DNA from: Choanephora cucurbitarum
Lineage: Eukaryota > Mucoromycota > Mucoromycetes > Mucorales > Choanephoraceae
DNA: 64,000 nt
Direction of reading: 5' to 3'
Assembly (NCBI GenBank): GCA_025331435.1
Contig: JAIWNI010000072.1
Coordinates: forward strand, 1-64,000
Below are positions 18,642 to 31,284 of this stretch, piece after piece (the stretch's first letter is position 1; each line of letters starts with the position of its first letter). The translations under genes were made by a program, and so were the position numbers. The notes beneath the pieces are model-generated. The model did not search any database. It saw only the letters and a program-made list of their open reading frames with translations, and was not told where the DNA came from.

Positions 18642-20458
18642 TGTAAGGGATATTAGCCTGGATCAGAGTCTTGTGGGTAATCAACCAAGGTGAATGTAGA
18701 GCCGCCACAAAGTTCGTTTGGAATCTGAGGTCGATGGAGAATGTAGAAGGTATAATACATAAAGGAATGCAAAAAGTTGCCCTAGTCTCAAAGAAAAAAA
18801 AAGCAGTTTCTCTTTTTTTTTCTTCGTCTCTCAACAGAAAGGAACTGTTCTTTCCCTCTTTCTTTTGCTCTAAAGGTGAAAAAGCAAATACAGAAAACTC
18901 CAGACAGCTGCATTTAATAAAGTTACACAATGTGACAGTATTTCTTTGGCCTATCTGTCTCTAAAAAGGCTTAGAATTCTGATTTGCTGGTTTCTGATCT
19001 ATCAGGTCGAAATCGTATACAGAAATGTAGCTAAGCCTAAACAGATAAAATGATTGTAGTACTATTTTTTGCCTTGTTGAAGAGAAAGTCTGACAAGAAA
19101 AATGGGAGAGCTAGGTTGACTACGTTATACTTTGCGAAACTCTTCTGGTATAAAGCCTTTTGTTTGGTGAGAATACTTTCAAATGACCAAGACATCCTTT
19201 CATACTAGTCATTTCAACAATTGCTATGTGTAATTAGTTTCATTGTCAGCATACGAATCACATAAGCTTAATTCATGCTGAAGTATTAAATTCAATGTCA
19301 TGATTAATGATTTGTCAGCAATAGTAAAAAGTTAACTATCTATGAGATAACAAAAAATAAGCGAAATAGCTCCTCTTTGCATCCTTGTGTGGCCTAAAGC
19401 CTTACCAAGGTATACGATGGACTAATGATCTTAACCGCCTTGAGCCCTCTCTTGTATTAACTTTATTCGGCGATAAAATTCTTCTTTTCTAGAACAAAGT
19501 ATGTGTAACATTACACTGCCGATTAAGGCAGCTTGATTGTGCTTTCTCCTCTCTTACTTCAAATTTCAACATTAGTAAAAACTAACCAAGTTGAGGTTGT
19601 TGAATTCATGATAATAGGTATCGATATGGAAGATGCATTTGAGAGTATATCATCTCCTTTTTGTTTTGCCTTATTATTGAATATATATTCAGGAAATTCA
19701 ATAAACATATATAGTTGCATGCAACTGTCTCAGAGTATGCTTGAGAGTTAAAATAGGAGTTGAGTATTGTTCCACTTTTGTAGGTGATCAGTCTAGTAAA
19801 GTTTTTGTAGAATCAACCAGACTTGATCCTGAGTTAATTAACTACCTTATTCCTGATAATCTTTAGAAAAAGGAAAACTAAGTGTTTTTTTCTGTCTAGA
19901 AGATGAAAACAATTATTTCAAGAGCATGAGTATTGGAAGATCTTCAGAGAGGTGCGATGTTTTCGAGTGATTAAAAGAAGGCTAACAATCTCTGCTATGT
20001 CAACTGTTATGCACAAGCGATTGCTTATGTCAGAAGACCTAAAACTGTATTGATAATAAATATCGCTTTGACAATCGATCCTTCTTACTAACTGCCAATA
20101 TCTGGCTTTCCGAAAAAGAGCTGTTATTCTATAAATATTGATAATGGTTTATCTTCAATCTTGGCCAACAATCTAACGTTACTACAATGATTGTTTAAAT
20201 GAAGCTTCCATGTCTAAAAAGTCAAAAGATTCATACGTCTGTCAACATTATTTAGACTGAAGGAATCAGCATTGAAACCAAGAAGAGTTCCCCACCATAT
20301 CTGTAGGACCTCACCAATGGAAAAAGAAAGAAAACAAGCAATAGCTTGGTGATGTCAACAGTCAATTGACGCTTTTTTTTTAATCAAGTTATGCAACCAC
20401 ACAAGCCACTGCCTTACTTTTTTTTCCTTGCCTTTTTTTTTTCGTCCATCTTATAACT
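18642..20458. other. Intergenic DNA, nothing recognised
   Basis: 1.8 kb of AT-rich DNA. A purine/pyrimidine block at 18790-18840 lies in the PRL upstream region. The small frame at 19533-19751 has no motif. The last 90 bases before 20459 are strongly T/C-rich, typical of local leaders. Confidence 0.5.
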
Positions 20459-21877
20459 ATGTCAAGAAATAACGATACGAACAGTGATGTGTCAGATCTC
20501 AACTCTGCCAAGTTAACTGATGACTTTGATAAATATGCCTGCCAACTTGGTTATGCAGAAGATCCCGAATCTCCTTTGACAGCAGAGACCTTTCCTAGTA
20601 AGTCAGGTGGTAAACCTGTAAGTAAGTTTCCTGTATTTCTTTTATCTTGTTTGCTCATCGCTCCTTCTGCTTTCTTTAAAGGTTTGGTTGAACCCTGAGT
20701 ACATCTTGAGTGCTGATCAAGTAACTTGTGGTAACTGTGATGAGCCCATGAACTTATTGTTACAGGTAGTGGAATCTATCTTTAACGAGCTCAATTCAGT
20801 TTCTTAATTAATTATTTGTTTAGCTATACACACCCGAAGATCAACCCGCTGATGCTTTTCATCGAGTTGTCTATGTGTTTTGTTGTAAGAAAGGAAGCTG
20901 TGTAAAACAAGATTGGACACAAAGGTAAAGAAAAAGGGGTAAAAAAAGAGGGGATTGTTTATAGTCGTATTGATCCCTTCCAACACAGCTTCAAAGTATT
21001 TCGATCTCAATTACCACGAGAAAATCCTTACTTTGCTCCACCTTCTGAAGATACAGACGAAGAAGAAGAAAGCACACAGGGTTTTATACCCAAATCATTC
21101 AAAGCACCCAGTGAATGTGTCATCTGTGGATTAGGCGGATCAAAATTATGCGGTAAATGTGGTGAGGCAGCCTATTGTTCTCGAGAACATCAAATGTCCG
21201 ACTGGAACATGTGCAGACACAAGGAATTTTGTAATAAGAGTATGTCAGAGGAAGATCAAAAGATAGTCGCTTCTTTGCGTGCTGCTCGTATGTTCAATGA
21301 AAAGGAAATTATCAGTGAACCTGAGGGTTCCGATCCTGATCAAGAAGAAGAGGCACATCAGGCTGCCTTCTTTAAGGAGAACAATCCTGAGGAATCCAGC
21401 TCAGACTCAAAGGCATTAGTACTTGCCTCAGGTGATGAAGTAGAAGAGGATACACAAGTGGCTGTGGATGATGTCTTCTTGCAGTTCCAACTCAAGATCC
21501 AGTTGAATCCAGACCAAGTCATTCGTTATGATCGTGTAGAATACGATATGCCCAAGCGTGATCCCTTATGGGTTCAAGCAAACTATAAGCCAGCATCTAT
21601 ACCCAATTGTGATCGTTGTCATGCACCTCGTACCTTTGAATTTCAAATCCTATCCACCTTACTTAACTATCTGGGCGTCAACCATATTGCTATGGATTCA
21701 CTTGATTGGGGGTCGCTCTATGTCTACACTTGTAAGGAAAACTGTGAGTTAGGTAATGGTGTCTATGCAGAAGAAATCATCTGGAAACAGGACTTTTCTC
21801 AAGATGGTATGCAATTGGGACCTAAAGAAGCTGAATTCTTACGTCGCAAACAAGCTGCTGCCGCTGCTGCCAATTAA
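20459..21877 (+). CDS. PDCD2/TSR4-like ribosome-assembly chaperone
   Basis: Spliced model: 20459-20617, 20682-20765, 20824-20924, 20965-21877; 418 residues. The N-terminus has the PDCD2 pattern KYACQLGYAEDPE ... SGGKPVWLNPE and CGNCDEPMNLLLQLYTPED. An R-V-Y-V-F-C-C segment follows, then a MYND-type zinc finger (CVICGLGGSKLCGKCGEAAYCSREHQ ... CRHKEFC), and a C-terminal PDCD2 domain with YRVEYDMP-like and CDRCHAPRTFEFQILSTLL motifs. The family binds nascent small-subunit protein uS5 (Rps2) and carries it to pre-40S particles. An acidic linker (about residues 190-260) separates the MYND finger from the C-terminal domain. It is convergent with the BCKDH gene, 86 bases apart. Confidence 0.9.
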
Positions 21878-21963
21878 AAACATATGTAAACATAGCGAAT
21901 AAAGACTAGATTTTTTGTTTTGTTTTGTATTTCAATTTCTTTTTTTACTCTTTTTAGATTTCT

Positions 21964-23431
21964 CTAATATTCTACTGCTTTCTTGATGGCATCAAAGCAT
22001 CGTATCATGGTTGGCATATAATACTTCTCAAACACAAGTGGAAATGGTGTATCCCAACCACAGACGCGTTGAATAGGGGCCTCTAGATTCAAGAAGCAAT
22101 GTTCCATCACAGTGGAAGTCACTTCAGCACCTACACCCGCTGTCTTGGGAGCTTCATGAGCAATTACTAATCGGCCTGTTTTCTTGACAGATTCAACAAC
22201 TGTCTCAACATCCCATGGTAAGATTGTACGTAAATCAATTAGTTCACAGCTGATACCTGGTAATCGCTTTTCGGCTAACTGAATGGCATTTTCCAATGTA
22301 TAGATTTGATTACCATAACCAACCACCGTAACGTCTGTTCCTTTCTTAAGCACTTCTGCTTTACCCAAGGGAAGTTCATAATCTGTTGTGGGTACTTCTT
22401 CGACAGCAGCTCTGTACAATATCTTGGGTTCAAAAAAGATGACAGGGTTTCTGTCTCTGATGGAAGCTAACAGCAGACCTTTTGCTTGAATCGGGCTTCT
22501 GGGCGTAACAATCTATTGTGTAACCAAACAGCCAAGGATCGTGAGAAACTCAATGTGAGAATTTTTTTTTTCTGTTGCGAATTACCTTCAATCCAGGGCA
22601 ATGGGCAAAGAAAGCTTCAGGGCTTTGAGAGTGATAATGGCCACCATGTCCAACAGCGGAAGAAGGTGCTCGAATGGTTAATCCTCCTACATTGAATTGA
22701 TTACCAGATCGGTATCGATACTTAGCTGCTTCATTCACCAACTAAAAAGAAAGAGTTAGCGATACATGCTGATCACAGAATATAGCGCATGCTTTACTTG
22801 ATCAAATGCAGGAAAAATATAATCTGCAAATTGAATTTCTGCAATGGCTGTATGACCAACAGCAGCCATACCAACAGCAAAACCAGCAATACCTTGTTCA
22901 GTCAAAGGTGTATTGAATACTCGGTCACGACCAAACTGTTCAGCTAAACCTGAAGTAGCTCGAAAGACACCACCGAAAGAAACATCTTCACCAAATACAA
23001 CTTGAAATAAAAAATAAGCATCTACTATCTTAACCTGAGTTACTTCTTTTTTTTTTACCTGCTTTGTCGTCAGTAGTTAATGCAATAGATAAAGCATCAT
23101 TGACAGCTTGAAAAAGATTCATCTTTCTTGTCTCAACTAAAAGTAGAATTAGAGATTGAATGCTGATGATTGGTATGATACTTTACTGTTAGATGCGCTC
23201 ATATGAGCAAGTTCGGGTGAGCGAAATGCTTCTTCTGGATCTCGCTTTAGAAGTTTTGAATGAGCAACACCTTGTTGAATACCATCCATGGCTTGTTGAG
23301 CAGTTGCTGCATAGCCTCGTTGCTAAATAGACGCATAATTTGGTTAATTAATTATCAATACTGCATGTAGCTTTTGAATTTACACTAATATATGGGGAAC
23401 AAGCAGAAACAGCTTTTCTTAGTGACAACAT
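21964..23431 (-). CDS. Branched-chain 2-oxoacid dehydrogenase E1 beta subunit (mitochondrial)
   Basis: Six exons: 23431-23384, 23322-23187, 23136-23059, 23000-22798, 22741-22586, 22512-21964; 389 residues, the usual length. A basic/hydrophobic N-terminus ([16 protein letters not shown]) followed by QRGYAAT suggests a mitochondrial targeting sequence. Family motifs: [80 protein letters not shown] and FEKYYMPT. Together with the alpha subunit it performs thiamine-dependent decarboxylation of the keto acids of Leu, Ile and Val. The YRAAVEEVP segment distinguishes it from the pyruvate dehydrogenase beta subunit. All introns are GT-AG and 40-90 bp. Confidence 0.93.
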
Positions 23432-23714
23432 ATTGCTCTGGAAAGAATGAAATCAAAGAAGAAACAGAGAAGAGAGAGAAAAAGAGAGAGAAAGAAAGAA
23501 AAGGAAAAATAAAATAAATGTACACAAGCAAACATGTCTACAAAAAATTGCTTGTTTACATTTTCGAGAGCGTGGGAAGTAAGTGACATGAAAGAGAGGC
23601 ATAGGCATAGAAAGGGAAAGAGAAACCACTTACAATACTACATACAAACTAATTTAGGAACTCCGCTCAAGTCAACATGTAACATAATATGGTATCAGAC
23701 AAAAAAAAAAGATA

Positions 23715-25616
23715 TTAAACTTTTAATTCATTAAATTCAAGTGTATCTACAGATTTGGCTAGCAAAAGAACAGCACCAAACTGTATATCCTTTTCCCACA
23801 AATTCCTTTCGGTATATTGTTTTCGTTTGGATGCATTCTTGACCAACTTCCATTTTTTATCATTCATCTGAAAATTAGCTATTCGTGCTGCTTCATCCGT
23901 ACTTAATCTCTTTAGCTGTTTCCTTACAGCCTGTTTGGATGAATGTACATGGTAAAACCGCCACATCTCTGGCATCGGTCCATCTTCTTCGTTTATTTTC
24001 GTCCTCTTCCTTCGATCGATTTGATGTGTATATCGCGTTGACTCATAGAATGATAGAATCGCCATATCTACCTGAGACCGCTGCTCTGATCCGCCCGGGT
24101 TAAGATAGATAGAATCAAGCTTAATGAATTCGAACTGATGCTCTGGCATACGAATGACAAAAAACAAAGATCTTCGCGGTTTCTCTTGCACACAGTGAGC
24201 TATTGTCAATCGCTCTAGACCAAGGCAACTTTGAGCCAAATAGTCCATTAGATGATCACCTAACACGGACTCCTTTAAGGTCAATGCCTTCAGCCGATAT
24301 CGTTTCTCAGTTGCTTTTTCAATATTTCGATGTGTAGTAACCATGGCATTGGCCAAGGAAAGAGATTGAAGTTGAGGACAATGATCCAAGAGAGCATCTA
24401 CTCGAAATCCATGTTTAAGTGGGATGTCGCAATCTAGTTCTAATTCAGTCAGGTTGGGACAACAGCTGAGGTTTTTCAACAAGCCTGCCTCAGTCTTTTT
24501 ACCAGTCCAGGACCATTTGAGACTACATTTGTATAACAGGCCTGTCTGCGTTGTTACTGCTCGAAATGAAGCAGCAGGATCAATGGTAGACCACCAAGCA
24601 GACTGTGTCATCTCAATTAGAACCTTATCCAAGTGAATATCCTCAATCTCTTGAAAAAAAGTGTCGTAAGGAAACGGAAAGACCGAGGTATTGACTCGTC
24701 TAAACTTGATCTTTTTCAAAAAAATACACATCTGAGCAAGGCCCATACAGGCATCCATAGATTGTTCATACAGCTCAATCGTCACATTATCGTTGTAAAA
24801 CCAATCAAAGGTCATGTCGAGATCAAGTGATTGAATGTGATAAAATGCAAGACTGAGGAAGGTGATAACTCGCCAAGTCTTAATATGTACATCGTCTAAT
24901 CGAAGTGAAACAGCTGAAGAGAACAATGGAATGGTCGTAGTGGAGCATAGATCTGATTCTTCGAGTGGTAAAGTCACACAACTCAACGTAAGGTTTTTCA
25001 ATCGAGGAAGTTGTGCACCCAAAGCCATAATGACTTTTACGTTTAACTGTGTATAATTGTTGCCTTGAAGTACAAGTTCCTCTAGCTTGGATAGACGCGA
25101 CCATATTGATAAGATCAGTTGATTGTTTAAAAGGTATTCTAGAATTGTACCGTCTATGGACAGATAAGTCAATTGGTCTGTCCAAGAACGATTCGAAATA
25201 TCAAATAAGGGCTGGAATAGGTTGAGCTTGTTGAATGTAGGCAAATGGCGCATGTGGTCAAAACGCATCAACTGTTCTGAAGGTCGCATGTAGCGCCATA
25301 GTTGAGGATCAAACTCGAGTAACTGAAGTTGTTGAAACAAGACTGGTAAGCTCTCAAACTCATCTCGTGTGAGTCCTACTCGGCTGCCTAATTTGAGTGA
25401 TTCAACATGGTTGCCTAAAGGGTTATTGATCTCACTGGAAGACTGTATGGTCCGATAAAATAGCTTAAACTGGTGTCGAGTACGAATGTAAACTTTGGTA
25501 TATTGCAGCTCTAAAAACGGTTTATACCAGTCATAACAGACACGCATACATTCTCCTTTGTCTGCTGCTGTCAGGTATTTGCCTACTTCCTTAATAACCT
25601 CTATTGGTATATGCAT
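23715..25616 (-). CDS. F-box / leucine-rich-repeat-like protein
   Basis: A single 633-codon frame without introns. The N-terminus (IPIEVIKEVGKYLTAADKGECMRVCYDWYKPF) resembles an F-box, which would link to Skp1 in an SCF ubiquitin ligase. The rest is a series of irregular leucine-rich segments (for example LEELVLQGNNYTQLN, LPRLKNLTLSCVTL, CPNLTELELDCDIPL, CPQLQSLSLANAMV, RLKALTLKESVL) of the sort that bind substrates. The C-terminus is Lys/Arg-rich and not repeat-like. Large intronless F-box/LRR families are common in Mucorales (general knowledge). The target cannot be deduced. Confidence 0.75.
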   Translation of the reverse strand: MHIPIEVIKEVGKYLTAADKGECMRVCYDWYKPFLELQYTKVYIRTRHQFKLFYRTIQSSSEINNPLGNHVESLKLGSRVGLTRDEFESLPVLFQQLQLLEFDPQLWRYMRPSEQLMRFDHMRHLPTFNKLNLFQPLFDISNRSWTDQLTYLSIDGTILEYLLNNQLILSIWSRLSKLEELVLQGNNYTQLNVKVIMALGAQLPRLKNLTLSCVTLPLEESDLCSTTTIPLFSSAVSLRLDDVHIKTWRVITFLSLAFYHIQSLDLDMTFDWFYNDNVTIELYEQSMDACMGLAQMCIFLKKIKFRRVNTSVFPFPYDTFFQEIEDIHLDKVLIEMTQSAWWSTIDPAASFRAVTTQTGLLYKCSLKWSWTGKKTEAGLLKNLSCCPNLTELELDCDIPLKHGFRVDALLDHCPQLQSLSLANAMVTTHRNIEKATEKRYRLKALTLKESVLGDHLMDYLAQSCLGLERLTIAHCVQEKPRRSLFFVIRMPEHQFEFIKLDSIYLNPGGSEQRSQVDMAILSFYESTRYTHQIDRRKRTKINEEDGPMPEMWRFYHVHSSKQAVRKQLKRLSTDEAARIANFQMNDKKWKLVKNASKRKQYTERNLWEKDIQFGAVLLLAKSVDTLEFNELKV

Positions 25617-26216
25617 TATTGAAGGAAGAAGGAAGAAAGAGAAAAAGGAAATGAAGCAAAAAAAAAAAGAGAAAGAGAGAAAGGAAGGAAGGACAGAAGG
25701 AGTGAGTGAGCGGGAAATAGAAAAAAAAAAGAGAGAATTTGAAGATACGTATGTAAAAGATATCTATGCTAAAAACCACAAATACGTTTCGGTATATTTT
25801 TATGTAAAGAATTGCTATTTCATGATATAAACGACAAAAACAATAATAAAAGCATAATACACTAAAGAAAATCAACGGTATTATTTCTTTCTGCTTTAAT
25901 TCTTAAGCATTTCTATACATAAGAAAAAGGTTCTAGCATACAGCATAAACGAAAGTTATGAGCAACAAAGCTTGCCACTTTCATAATGGATTAATTGTAT
26001 TCTAAATGAATAGAACAATTTGTTTTAATACAGTCTTTTTTTATTTTTGACAGGATCTTAAAAAGCAACATACACATGTGTTGATCGTTGTATGTTAAAT
26101 AAATATATAAGAATAATGCATAAGGATCAAAAGCGATATATGTATATATGGGTATATGTAACAGTCAAAGGAAAAAACAAGGAAACAAAAGGCATAAACA
26201 AATTTCATCATATAAA
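25617..26216. other. Gap between F-box and Sel1 genes; purine tract at 25621-25740
   Basis: On the plus strand 25621-25740 is almost pure A/G (gaaggaagaaggaag, aaggaaggaaggacagaagg), so it is a pyrimidine-rich leader for the minus-strand F-box gene. The rest is AT-rich with TA-rich stretches near 26095-26155 and presumably holds the Sel1 gene terminator. Confidence 0.5.
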
Positions 26217-28398
26217 TTAAGCAGCAGGAGCAGCATGTCCACATATAAATCCAGAGTAAATCAAATCATCTTCAGTCTTGGAAGAACCTGGAGTCACCAT
26301 ACTTTGGGAGTTCAAGCAGACGCGAGCCAGCATTCGTCTTAACCGTTCGTAAGAATTTCTGCAACCAGCTAAATAAAGAATAAAATCAGTTAAAGTCAGA
26401 AAAGGGAGAAACTCAAGCAATTCACTTACCCATAGCTGCACGTTCGAACCAAATGGCTGCTTGTTGAAGATCTACAGGAACACCAAGACCAGTCTCATAG
26501 CAGTCACCTAAATGATGTTGAGCAGAGATATGATCTTGCTTGGCGGCTCTCAAGAACAATTGAAAGGCCAATTTCAAGTCTTGTTCGACACCAATACCCG
26601 ATTGCAAATGCAGACCAAGTTTGTCCAATGCCCGCGCATGATTTTGAGCTGCTGCCTTGCGGTACCAATAGACAGCCTTGGCGCTGTTTTTGATGACACC
26701 GGTTCCATTAGCATATAAAAAGGCTAGATTGCATTGAGCCCAAGGGTTGCCTTGTTTTGCTGCCTTGATGTACCAATAAATAGCTGTTTTCATGTCTTTA
26801 GCCACACCCAATCCCTCTTCATAGCAAAAACCAAGCGAATTTTGAGCCAATGGATTACCCTGAAGAGCAGATCGCCGAAACCACTTGACAGCCTCTACTT
26901 CATCTTTAGCCACGCCCATACCATTTCGAAAGCAAAAACCAAGTGACAGCTGAGCAGGTGCATGATTATGTTCGGCGCTTTTGAGGTACCAGTATACGGA
27001 CTCTCTTTGATTCTTTTCAACACCTAATCCATTTTGATAACAATAGCCAAGGGAATGAAAGGCAAAAATATTGCCCTGTTGTGCTGATTTTGTGTACCAA
27101 GCAACAGCCAATTTTAAGTTCTTAGTCACACCAATGCCATTCTGATAGCAGAAACCAAGATTATGCTGTGCACGCGCATGACCTTGACGAGCAGCTTGGC
27201 CATACCAATAAGCGCCTAAAGCCACATTTTTCTCGACACCTATGCCATTTTGAAAGCAATAGCCTAAATTGCATTCAGCCCATGGATAACCTTGTTCAGC
27301 AGAACGTCGATACCAATTAGCTGCTGCTACTTTATCTCTAGAAACACCAATACCATCTTCATAGCAATAGCCTAGCGAGTTCTGAGCGAATGCATTACCT
27401 TGTTTTGCAGCAAGTATATACCATCGTACAGCCTCTTTATGATCTTTGTCAACTCCAATGCCGTCTTCATAACAATAGCCAATATTGTAGATAGCCACAG
27501 TTTCCCCTTGGGCCGCAGCTAGGTGATACCATGTTAATGCTGTTTGTTCTGACTTGGCCACACCGAAGCCTTCACCATAGCAGAAACCAAGAATGCCTTG
27601 ACCCCGACTGTTGCCTTGTTCTGCACTCAGCTTGTACCACGCAAAGGCTACTGTTTCATCTTTTGGAACAGCGATGCCATCGTGATAGCAAACACCTAAA
27701 CAATACTGACTGGATGAACAATAGTATTCTTCTGCAGCACGTCTGATCCATTGAATAGCCTGTTCACCACGCTGATTGATCTTATTCTCCCAATATTCTG
27801 CTTCTACTCGATTGATGCGAACACCTGGACGGCCGTATTTCCTGAGAAATGACAATCGAACAACACTGACAAGTGTTGGTTCTGTAAAGCACTCAAATTG
27901 ATTAGTGTGTTCTTGTTGAAGTGCTGTTTTAATTGACATCATGTAGTAGTGTTCGGCAAGTTGGAAATTGACAGTGGTGCCCATCCCAAACTCATAGCAG
28001 AACCCAAGTATGGCTTGTGCTCCTGAATGATGAAAGTTGATAGCGGCGTCTTTTAGACAAAGAATGGCAAGTGTTTCGTCTTTTAGTTTGTTGTCTCTTC
28101 CAAACAAATGGTCTTGTGCAAGTTCAAACAGATCGTCAGGCGTATATTCGGATAGGACATGGCTGCTGGCTTCAGTGTGATATGTGGATACACTGCTTCG
28201 TCTAGAGCGACGATAGATGGATATAAATGACTTGTTGTTCGTCTTACTGGATAATGATGTCGGTAATGATAGAAATGACAGTCGATTGCAGGCAGTTGAT
28301 TTGGTATGTGTTGAATTGCTCTGTCTTGATTTCTTTTTGTTTAACTTTTTAAACATGCGTTTAGAAGCATATACAAGATGTGTTAGTGAAGCTGTCAT
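26217..28398 (-). CDS. Sel1-repeat (SLR) protein
   Basis: Two exons, 28398-26430 and 26368-26217, with a 61-bp intron; 706 residues. After a basic, Ser-rich N-terminus (about 95 residues) come about 13 Sel1-type repeats of 36 residues, each with the core L-G-[FY]-C-[YF]-x-x-G-x-G-V and A-x-x-W-[YF]. Examples are AQNSLGYCYEDGIGV, AQHNLGFCYQNGIGV and AQLSLGFCFRNGMGV. Sel1 repeats form helical solenoids acting as scaffolds, for example in chitin-synthase activators and ERAD adaptors. No transmembrane segment or catalytic domain is seen, so the partner is unknown. High similarity between neighbouring repeats suggests recent internal duplication. The second exon carries the last half repeat and a short tail ending HAAPAA. 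Confidence 0.85.
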
Positions 28399-28417
28399 TT
28401 CTGCAGATTATGCACTG

Positions 28418-28420
<3 letters not shown>

Positions 28421-28454
<34 letters not shown>
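28421..28454. repeat. (GA)n microsatellite
   Basis: About 17 GA dinucleotides lie just upstream of the Sel1-repeat gene start on the minus strand, where they read as a CT tract in the leader. Confidence 0.95.
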
Positions 28455-28458
<4 letters not shown>

Positions 28459-30177
28459 AAAATTAAATAAAAGAGAAAGATGTAATGTGAATAGATCGTC
28501 CTTGAATTTTTTTTAGGTCTTTTATTTGTTTTTTATTCCCTTTCGTAAAAGCATGGATCTGTGTATCGTGAAATCAATTTAAATTGCAAATAATGAAAAA
28601 AAAAAGTTTTTCTTTTTGCTTATTCAACGTAGAATAAGTCATGTGGGAGCACATAAAAGATTCTCGTGAAGTGCCTTACGGCGTAGTTGATTCCGAATAT
28701 GAATGTTAATGGTTGCACAATTATACTATGCAAACTAGACAGCTTTCATACACTGTTTGCCCTTCAGACTTGTTTTTTTGTTTAAGTTAATTGACAATGT
28801 GTCACTCTATGTATGAATGACCATAGAATACACACCTTTACTTATACTCATTTATATCGAAACAAAGAAAAGAAAAGTTTGGCCCCGAGAAAGCATGTTT
28901 TTTTTTGTGATTACGACATTTCTGCTACTCCGCCCTGTTTCCCTAGATTTACTTTCCATATTATCTTCATTCAGTTTGAAGGTTCAACTGAAGTCTGAAT
29001 GTAGTATGCCAACGACCGTGCGCGTCGAAATTCGTCCTTGTATGACTTCGGATGAATCAATTCTTTTCCGTCGCATGTTTCACGCTTTTCCCTTTAACAT
29101 CTTTCTCTGCATTTTGGTTGATTTGATAAAAAAGAAGAAAAAGAGTAGCTGTAGATGAAAAAAAGTGCTTCAGTGTTTTCTTTTGGCCACCTATTGTTTT
29201 AACAAGGAGAAAACTGGTTTTTTCTTCTTAAAGAAAAATCAGGGGGTAGTATTTCGTCATCCAAGAAAGCATGAAACAATAAACTTTGAAAGATAGAGTG
29301 GCAACCTGAGTTTTTTCTTAACTTGTATGTCATGGCAAATTTAGGTCTTGGGGTGTTGTCCAACAAATGAAATGAGGCACATTTTAGTTGCTTCAAATCT
29401 GTTACACTTATCTATGTAGCGAGTTTTCGATTTGGATTCTGAATCGATGTAACACTGTTTGGCTATACCAAAGGATCGAGCCCTAAATATCGGCAACAAA
29501 GAGACTTGTTTGTTTTCATTTGCTTGTAAGGACGATATTCTTGCTAGTACGGAAAATGTGTCTCCGAAATAAGTTACAATTGAGGCAACAAGGGTTCAAA
29601 TTGAGCCCCGCCCAAAGAAGAAAATGAAAGAATGACTAGTCTGACTTTGGCTTTGGCATCGAGGACACAAACTGTAACAGCCCCTTAGGAGTGTAAAGCA
29701 ATTGGTTACATATTCGATTCATTGAATGGAGCAATATTGATCTATAATTAAGCAGGGAATACTTTTCCAATCAATATATGACAAACAACTTATTATATTG
29801 GTGTATTTACGATTCGATCGAATTGCTTTGCAAACGTATGAAAGGCTGAGAATAGATATATGCATATTTACTGAAAAATGAAATAAGCCATTAATGGAAA
29901 TTGTATCTTTCCAAATGTACTGTCTACATTTAAAATCGGCCACCTACATACATATTTTCAAGCTCCAATTAAACAATTATAGAATGACCTGGAATGTTAT
30001 GTCAAGAGATGCCTAAGCTCACTAATCTTGACAGAAAATTAGATGCTTGTAGAAGCGCGTCATTTCTCAGGAAAAAAAATATTTATACATGAAAAAGCAC
30101 TTTTGATCATTTCACTTGATCTGTCATGAGTGATTTTATCTTGAATAAATGATCTACCACATGTAACGTTTTATGAA
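28455..30177. other. Intergenic DNA, nothing recognised
   Basis: 1.7 kb of AT-rich sequence. Small frames at 28813-29158 and 29199-29396 overlap, have no motif and look like chance. It probably includes the Sel1 promoter at its left side and ends at the inverted-terminal element starting near 30178. Confidence 0.45.
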
Positions 30178-30946
30178 AGTGGAACACTACGTCCACTCCC
30201 TTCAGACACCCCTTTCCTTATTTGGGCTATGATTTGTCCACTCCCTTCGGACACCCTACCTAATTTTCTCGCCATGATAGTAATAATCTTTCCCTCCCCT
30301 CATTTTCTGCTGTCCACTCCAACACTCCGTCTGCTCTGTAGAATTTCAAATAAGCTGCGTAACAAACGGCTTCTATAAACGTTAATGAAAAAAACGTATG
30401 ATAGTTGCAAAACTATTCATCTGCCTCATTAGCCCTAAAAGAAATGCCTCTAACACACTTGTTTACTACAGAGTCTAATACATAATCTTGTCTATATTGG
30501 ATGATTTGGTACTACACTGAGGGTGTTCGTCGTTATTTGATTGAAAAAAAAACCTAAATCTAAAGTGAAAGCACAAAGACTTTAAACATGTTCCTGGCAT
30601 AAACCCACCCTTAACTTTTCTTCCTCTCAACTTACCAAAAACCAAGTCAAAGCCCGTTGTTATCCATATTCAGAACGATCATAATCTACACTGGTATGCG
30701 GTCAGCCTAGGTGTCAATCAAAGTAATCTTCCTTCTGTTTATCATTATTTCTTTATGATTGATGGAAAAATAGAAGTGTACAACAATTATTGAAACAAAT
30801 GGCGTCAATTTTCAAAAAAAAAAAGGCTCAAAATATCGCCTGAAATCTTAACTTTAGAATAAACAATATATTTTACATCTTCATCAACAGTGAGAATAGG
30901 GTGAAGTGGACAGCAGAAAATGAGGGGAGGGAAAGATTATTACTAT

Positions 30947-31272
30947 TGAAATATTGGGATTTGTTTCGGATTGGATTTGGAGATAGAATTTAACTAGTCT
31001 GTAATATATTTAAGATAATATATATAGTAAAAAGCTTTATTGGATAAGTATATGATATGATATTGATATTGTAAAAAATGGCTTACTTTTTCTAATTCTC
31101 GAGTTATGTTTGAGACAAAATCCGAAGAAAGAACAAAGTAATAAAATAAAGGATAAATATATAAAGGATTGTACTATAGGTGTAACAGATACACAAGAAG
31201 ACAGAGAAGTAACCAGAAAAGAAAAGGGCAAATCGATGATTCCCTAAATACACACCATTTTACCACCTTTCA
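30947..31272 (-). repeat. 3' LTR of the Ty3/gypsy-type element
   Basis: 326 bp. It reads identically to 36070-36395 by eye. On the plus strand it starts tgaaatattggg and ends ccacctttca. A purine-rich tract (aagaggggga, minus strand) lies just inside it at about 31274-31288 and would prime plus-strand synthesis. Confidence 0.93.
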
Positions 31273-31284
31273 GTCATCCCCCTC

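Noticed and set aside
28813..29158. Two overlapping small frames after the Sel1 gene
   Set aside because: Overlap in different phases, low-complexity ends, no start context or motif.
29580..29610. tRNA-like B-box (gggttcaaat)
   Set aside because: The continuation does not fit the B-box consensus and no A-box or cloverleaf could be drawn.
31037..31231. 64-codon hydrophobic frame repeated at 36160-36354
   Set aside because: It is the LTR sequence itself; the identity reflects duplicated LTRs, not a gene.
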